Made by a program: the position numbers and the translations under genes
In this document: positions 60,733-64,000 of the stretch, piece by piece
How positions within the stretch are numbered: position 1 is the stretch's first letter
Layout: the number at the start of each line of letters is the position of its first letter
The notes under the pieces: model-generated
What the model was told of the DNA's origin: nothing
The model's input: the letters and a program-made list of their open reading frames with translations, nothing else
The model's database searches: none
Assembly (NCBI GenBank): GCA_964538085.1
Contig: CAZIDF010000001.1
Coordinates: 124,001-188,000 of the forward strand
Length of the DNA stretch: 64,000 nt
Direction: 5' to 3'
Source: G020348385 sp964538085
GTDB lineage: Bacteria; Acidobacteriota; Aminicenantia; Aminicenantales; Aminicenantaceae

Positions 60733-61727
60733 TTCACATCCCTGATCCTCTGAATTAGGCTGTAAATACGGGGCTGCGATTTATACTTCTCATATATGCT
60801 CTCCACCCCTGCGATAAAAGCGGTCTTATCCGGATGAAAGATGGTGACCCCGGCCTTCTGCACCTCTTCGAGCGCCTTTTTTGTGGCCTGTTTCCACAGC
60901 TCTCTCTCGTGCATTTCGGATTCGTTGGCTGCCTCTTGCAGAATTTTCTGAAATTCGGGGCTAAGATCTTCCCAGATCTTGGTGCTGATGACCAGGACAT
61001 CCGGAACGCCTGTGTGTTCGTCCAAGGAATAAAATTTACAGACTTCATAGTGCCGGGATAGGTGGAAACTGGGAGGATTGTTTTCCGCCCCATCCACCAC
61101 TCCCTGCTGGAGTGCCGAATAGAGCTCACCCCAGGCTATCGGCGTGGCCGATCCCCCGAGGGCCTGGACCATCCGCATGGATGTGGGGCTTTCTTGGGTG
61201 CGGATCTTGAGCCCGGCAAGATCTTCGGGACTGAGAATGGGGCGGTCTACAGTGTAAAAACTCCGGGTTCCTGCATCATAGTAACAAAGCCCTCGGAGCC
61301 AGTATCTCTCACCGGCCAGGAGAAGCTCCTGGCCGATCTCTCCTTCCAGCACGCGGAAACGGTGGGCCTCGTCCCGGAAAAGATAGGGCAGGCTCAGAAC
61401 GCTCATCTCGGGGACAAATCCCTCGATCACACTGCAGGAAACCTTGGTCATGGCCAGACTCCCGATCTGGAGAAGCTCCAGGCATTCCCTCTCCGATCCC
61501 AATTGCTCGCTGGGATAGATGTCGATCCGCATCCGGCCTTTGGATTTTTCGGCTACCCGCTCTGCCAAAAATTCCATCGCCAGATGAACCGGATGGGCAG
61601 GATCCAATCCATGGCCCAGTTTGATGACAGTGACTTTTAGATCAGACTTGCAGGCAAGACTTAAGAGGAAAAACGAAAAGATCGAAAGGAGGGCAAAAGA
61701 TTTTAGACCAGTTCGACTATAACTCAT
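60729..61727 (-). CDS. dctP: TRAP transporter solute-binding protein (DctP), lipoprotein form
   Basis: The 332-residue binding protein has a signal peptide ending in the lipobox LLSLAC, then VIKLGHGLDPAHPVHLAMEF, IYPSEQLGSERECLELLQIG, LAGLKIRTQESPTSMRMVQALG with the carboxylate-binding Arg, and GVVDGAENNPPSF. These are the marks of the DctP family that binds uronates and other sugar acids. It starts directly after the stop of the GHMP kinase gene. A uronic acid as substrate fits the neighbouring kinase. Confidence 0.93.
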   Translation of the reverse strand: MSYSRTGLKSFALLSIFSFFLLSLACKSDLKVTVIKLGHGLDPAHPVHLAMEFLAERVAEKSKGRMRIDIYPSEQLGSERECLELLQIGSLAMTKVSCSVIEGFVPEMSVLSLPYLFRDEAHRFRVLEGEIGQELLLAGERYWLRGLCYYDAGTRSFYTVDRPILSPEDLAGLKIRTQESPTSMRMVQALGGSATPIAWGELYSALQQGVVDGAENNPPSFHLSRHYEVCKFYSLDEHTGVPDVLVISTKIWEDLSPEFQKILQEAANESEMHERELWKQATKKALEEVQKAGVTIFHPDKTAFIAGVESIYEKYKSQPRIYSLIQRIRDVK

Positions 61728-62723
61728 TTATTCAATCATGGGCTTGATGACTTTGGCTCCGATCCTCCTCAACTCAGAGTCAAGCCGGTTAAACATCTCC
61801 TCTTCCTCGTACATGCCGATGATGGAACCGCCCGAACCTGCAAACTTGGCGGATGCGCCACAGGCACGGGCGGTCATGACCATTTCCCTGTTGCTCTCAT
61901 TGATCTCCATGATCTGGCTTCTCAGGTCGAAATTTTCATCCATCAATCGTTTCATCGTGACAAAATCCTTTTTCAACAGGGCTTCTTTCCCAGCTTCCGC
62001 CTTCCCTGCTATTTGGCGAAGCGTCTCAAGGACAAAAGGATCTCTTCTATCAAACCCCTGGCGGATATCGTTCAAGACTTTGCCCGAAACTTTTCCCAGA
62101 GCGGGTTTGTATGCAAGGTAGAGTTTCGGGAGAAATTTGGGGCTCAGCCGTTCATAAATGCCGTGGCCTTTTTCCTGGAATATCTTTTCATCCAGATCCA
62201 TGTAGACACAACCCTCATAAACCTGGATGACACGGTCCATAAAACCAGCATTGATACCTAACTCATCCCTTTCCGCTTCCAGGATCAAGGTGGGAAGAAT
62301 TTCGAGAGGAATCTTGACGTTATAAAACTCCATCAAGGCGCGGATAGCTGCGGTTATGATCGCGCTCGATCCCCCCAGACCCAGTTGCCGGGGAATAGTG
62401 GAGGAATACCGGATGGTGAAATTTTTCTTCTCCAGTTGCACACCCTGAATTTGGCAGTATTCATTAAATATCTTGATCGTGGCTTTGACCAACCGGACTC
62501 CCCCGTAATAGCCATAAAGCCCGGCTCTCTCCACAAGATCTTGGATATTTTTGTACACCGGGATGTCATCTTTGTGGGATTGGATCATCAGCTCATGGGA
62601 TTCATCGCAAAAAACTTTGGCTTCGAAATCTTTGACGGTAATGGCGATGATTTTCCCGAAATATCCGTCCGATGGGTTGCCGAGGATTCCAGCTCGCGCA
62701 TAAGCTTTTTTTTGTATTGTCAT
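61728..62723 (-). CDS. GHMP kinase resembling glucuronokinase
   Basis: The 331-residue kinase starts ARAGILGNPSDGYFGK, a pattern I know from plant glucuronokinases. The GHMP ATP loop is IPRQLGLGGSSAIITAAIRA, and the C-terminal motif is ACGASAKFAGSGGSIIG. The expected product is a sugar-1-phosphate such as glucuronate-1-phosphate. Position between an isomerase-like gene and TRAP genes suggests that the imported acid is phosphorylated on entry (inference). Other GHMP sugar kinases (fucose, D-glycero-manno-heptose) are the alternatives. Confidence 0.8.
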   Translation of the reverse strand: MTIQKKAYARAGILGNPSDGYFGKIIAITVKDFEAKVFCDESHELMIQSHKDDIPVYKNIQDLVERAGLYGYYGGVRLVKATIKIFNEYCQIQGVQLEKKNFTIRYSSTIPRQLGLGGSSAIITAAIRALMEFYNVKIPLEILPTLILEAERDELGINAGFMDRVIQVYEGCVYMDLDEKIFQEKGHGIYERLSPKFLPKLYLAYKPALGKVSGKVLNDIRQGFDRRDPFVLETLRQIAGKAEAGKEALLKKDFVTMKRLMDENFDLRSQIMEINESNREMVMTARACGASAKFAGSGGSIIGMYEEEEMFNRLDSELRRIGAKVIKPMIE

Positions 62724-62741
62724 GATAACCTGTATTTTAAT

Positions 62742-63611
62742 TCAGATGGATGCCAGGACTCCCCGCACATAGCCGACCGATTCGGCCACCCCGGGGAGCG
62801 GATCTTGTCCGTCCTTTTCGAATTCAAAAGAGACCGATCCTTTGTACTGCATCTGGATCAAGGTCTTCAGAAATTTGGGGATATCGATTACTCCGTGGCC
62901 GATCTCGATGGTCTCTCCATCCTCAGACGCGGCTGTCACGTCTTTGATATGCACATCGTGCAGCCGGTCGGCAAACTTCATGGCTGACTCCGAAGGATCG
63001 ACGCCTGCACGTTTTGTGTGTCCGATGTCGATACACAGTCCGATGCGCGGATCCAAATCTTTAATTTTCACATAGGCACTCTCAGGTGTGGGATACAGCT
63101 TATCACTTGGGCCATGATTATGGATGGCCACTTTTATGTTATGCTTTTCCACCATCTCGTTCACCACATTCAGCAATTCATGGTTGGGCACACCGATAAT
63201 AATTCCCATGCCGGCTGTTTGGGCATAATGAAAGGCACGCTTCACCTCATCGGTAGTCTTCATGTAGACCACACCGCAACCGTATAGGTCGAGGCCGGCT
63301 GCCTGTGTTTTTTCCGCAACGGCTTTTATCTCTTCATCCGTGCTCTCAAGAGAGAGATGAAAGTCCTTGAAAGCGATCCTTTCCAGACCCAGCCTTTTGG
63401 TCATTTTCAACGTCTCGTATAAGGAAAATTCTCGGAAGGTATAGGAGGCCATCCCCAAGTTTAAACGACTGAGTTTATCTTCGAATTTGGCAACCGCAGG
63501 ATCGGAATTTTCTGGGTATCTATTAGGGGCCGTCTTGACAGGTGACAAGGAAAGGCCTGCCACTCCGATTCCGACACTCTTTAGGAATTTTCTTCTTGTC
63601 GTTTTGCCCAT
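62742..63611 (-). CDS. Tat-exported sugar phosphate isomerase/epimerase-like protein
   Basis: The 289-residue protein begins with a twin-arginine signal (TTRRKFLKSVGIGVAGLSL). The xylose isomerase-like TIM barrel follows: LGMASYTFREFSLYETLKM, RIAFKDFHLSL, VAIHNHGPSDKLYPTPES, GLCIDIGHTKRAG, DVHIKDVTAAS and GSVSFEFEKDG, with the usual Glu/Asp/His metal ligands. AGGAG stands seven bases before the ATG. It is the first gene of the TRAP operon, 18 bases from the kinase gene. The substrate is unknown. Confidence 0.87.
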   Translation of the reverse strand: MGKTTRRKFLKSVGIGVAGLSLSPVKTAPNRYPENSDPAVAKFEDKLSRLNLGMASYTFREFSLYETLKMTKRLGLERIAFKDFHLSLESTDEEIKAVAEKTQAAGLDLYGCGVVYMKTTDEVKRAFHYAQTAGMGIIIGVPNHELLNVVNEMVEKHNIKVAIHNHGPSDKLYPTPESAYVKIKDLDPRIGLCIDIGHTKRAGVDPSESAMKFADRLHDVHIKDVTAASEDGETIEIGHGVIDIPKFLKTLIQMQYKGSVSFEFEKDGQDPLPGVAESVGYVRGVLASI

Positions 63612-63678
63612 CTTTGTCTCCTTTCGAGAGTCTGCTTATTTACATACTACAATCATCCCCCAGATACAATATTTTAAT

Positions 63679-63708
63679 TGTTAATTGGGGACATGTTAAT
63701 TGGGGACA
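63679..63708. repeat. Perfect tandem duplication of a 15-bp unit
   Basis: TGTTAATTGGGGACA is present twice without a gap (63679-63693 and 63694-63708), in the divergent gap between the isomerase-like gene and the lipoprotein gene. Sequences with the ATTGGGGACA theme are known to me as dispersed intergenic repeats in many bacteria, sometimes near REP-type transposases, but none is visible here. Confidence 0.55.
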
Positions 63709-63771
63709 GGATACCCTTTCACCTATTTCTCAACAAGATTTTAAAAAATCTATCTTACCGGGCTAAAACAG

Positions 63772-63800
63772 TTGTCTCTCGATTAGAATTGTGCCATTAT
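63772..63800 (+). promoter_or_regulatory. Candidate promoter for the right-edge lipoprotein gene
   Basis: TTGTCT at 63772-63777 and CATTAT at 63795-63800 are 17 bases apart, 20 bases before the TTG start at 63821. Weak boxes; pattern evidence only. Confidence 0.3.
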
Positions 63801-63820
63801 ACGGCAGAGGGAGATTAGGC

Positions 63821-64000
63821 TTGTACAAATTACTTTTGAAGGTCCTAACGATGGTTTTGCTTTTTGTTTTTTTGACGTCGTGTGGGATACAACAGGAAGC
63901 CGAATCCACAGACCAGAATCCGACTGGACCTAAAACTAAAGACGCAGTGGATATAAACATCCTGACAGACGAGGAGAAAGCTGAAGGATGGATTCTATTG
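63821..64000 (+). CDS. Lipoprotein with the start of a DUF1080 (3-keto-disaccharide hydrolase-like) domain, partial
   Basis: From a TTG at 63821, preceded by GAGGGAG seven bases upstream, 60 codons run to the right edge. They encode a signal peptide with the lipobox FLTSC (Cys21), a Gln/Glu/Pro linker, and then NILTDEEKAEGWILL. That last stretch is the usual opening of DUF1080 domains, which bind or cleave sugars and are common in cell-surface proteins. An ATG at 63851 lies inside the signal peptide and is less likely. The rest of the gene lies outside the window. Confidence 0.7.
   Translation, partial: MYKLLLKVLTMVLLFVFLTSCGIQQEAESTDQNPTGPKTKDAVDINILTDEEKAEGWILL

Noticed and set aside
1..64000. 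Search for tRNA, rRNA and CRISPR arrays
   Set aside because: No cloverleaf-type sequence, rRNA block or regularly spaced repeat array was noticed by eye; a covariance search would be needed to exclude a tRNA fully.

Overview
The window reads as a chromosome segment of a Gram-negative heterotrophic bacterium. Evidence for this is an outer-membrane-type beta-barrel protein, several lipoproteins, a twin-arginine signal, a TRAP transporter and many AGGAGG-type ribosome sites. The mix of glycogen genes, sugar-acid genes and Ser/Thr kinase fusions would suit an Acidobacteriota/Aminicenantes-like lineage, but that is an impression and not a phylogenetic result. No rRNA, tRNA, CRISPR array or intact insertion sequence was seen.

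Layout. 1-2.7 kb: the end of a PLP enzyme gene and a leftward membrane operon (TrkA-C protein, a decayed DUF389 remnant, CorA, a LapA-domain protein). 2.8-15.8 kb: a glycogen/storage-sugar locus (glgC, galT, malQ, a GH57 enzyme, glgB, glgA) that also holds a mannosyl-3-phosphoglycerate phosphatase and a mannosylglycerate/glucosylglycerate synthase-like glycosyltransferase. 16.5-28.8 kb: a tight nine-gene leftward operon for glycoside and sugar-acid catabolism (SDR, KDPG aldolase-KDG kinase fusion, class A beta-lactamase-like hydrolase, DUF2461, GH38 mannosidase, Gfo/Idh/MocA oxidoreductase, URO-D-like protein, ROK kinase, an unrecognised 781-residue barrel protein). 29-32.8 kb: two exported proteins, one a transglutaminase-like protein with Ser in place of Cys. 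32.9-36.3 kb: a coupled flavoprotein and Old Yellow Enzyme pair. 36.3-40.4 kb: a membrane PP2C phosphatase and hutH. 40.6-48.9 kb: small enzymes, a porin-like protein, a PrsW protease, an acetyltransferase, a prolyl-tRNA deacylase, an (alpha/alpha)6 glycosidase and an HpcH/HpaI aldolase. 49.1-58.9 kb: an SSS symporter, a CocE-type hydrolase, an exported Memo protein, a very large kinase/PEGA/SUMF/hydrolase fusion and a DppA peptidase. 58.9-63.6 kb: a TRAP transporter operon with a glucuronokinase-like GHMP kinase and a Tat-exported isomerase-like protein. The window ends inside a DUF1080-type lipoprotein gene.

Mobile and repetitive DNA. Two sequence-identical 200-bp elements (3785-3984 and 43525-43724) have near-perfect 25-bp inverted ends and each is flanked by its own perfect 9-bp direct repeat, which is the signature of a recently active non-autonomous transposon. 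A longer related element (10692-11019) has similar ends and a 9-bp duplication. Its core recurs in diverged form at 40382-40638, where a hairpin is kept by a paired base change, and a 50-bp piece recurs at 3700-3749.

Working together: the window gives a picture of glucan storage, uptake and breakdown of mannosides and uronic-acid-type sugars, and extracellular hydrolysis. Most links between genes are inferred from close spacing and ATGA overlaps.
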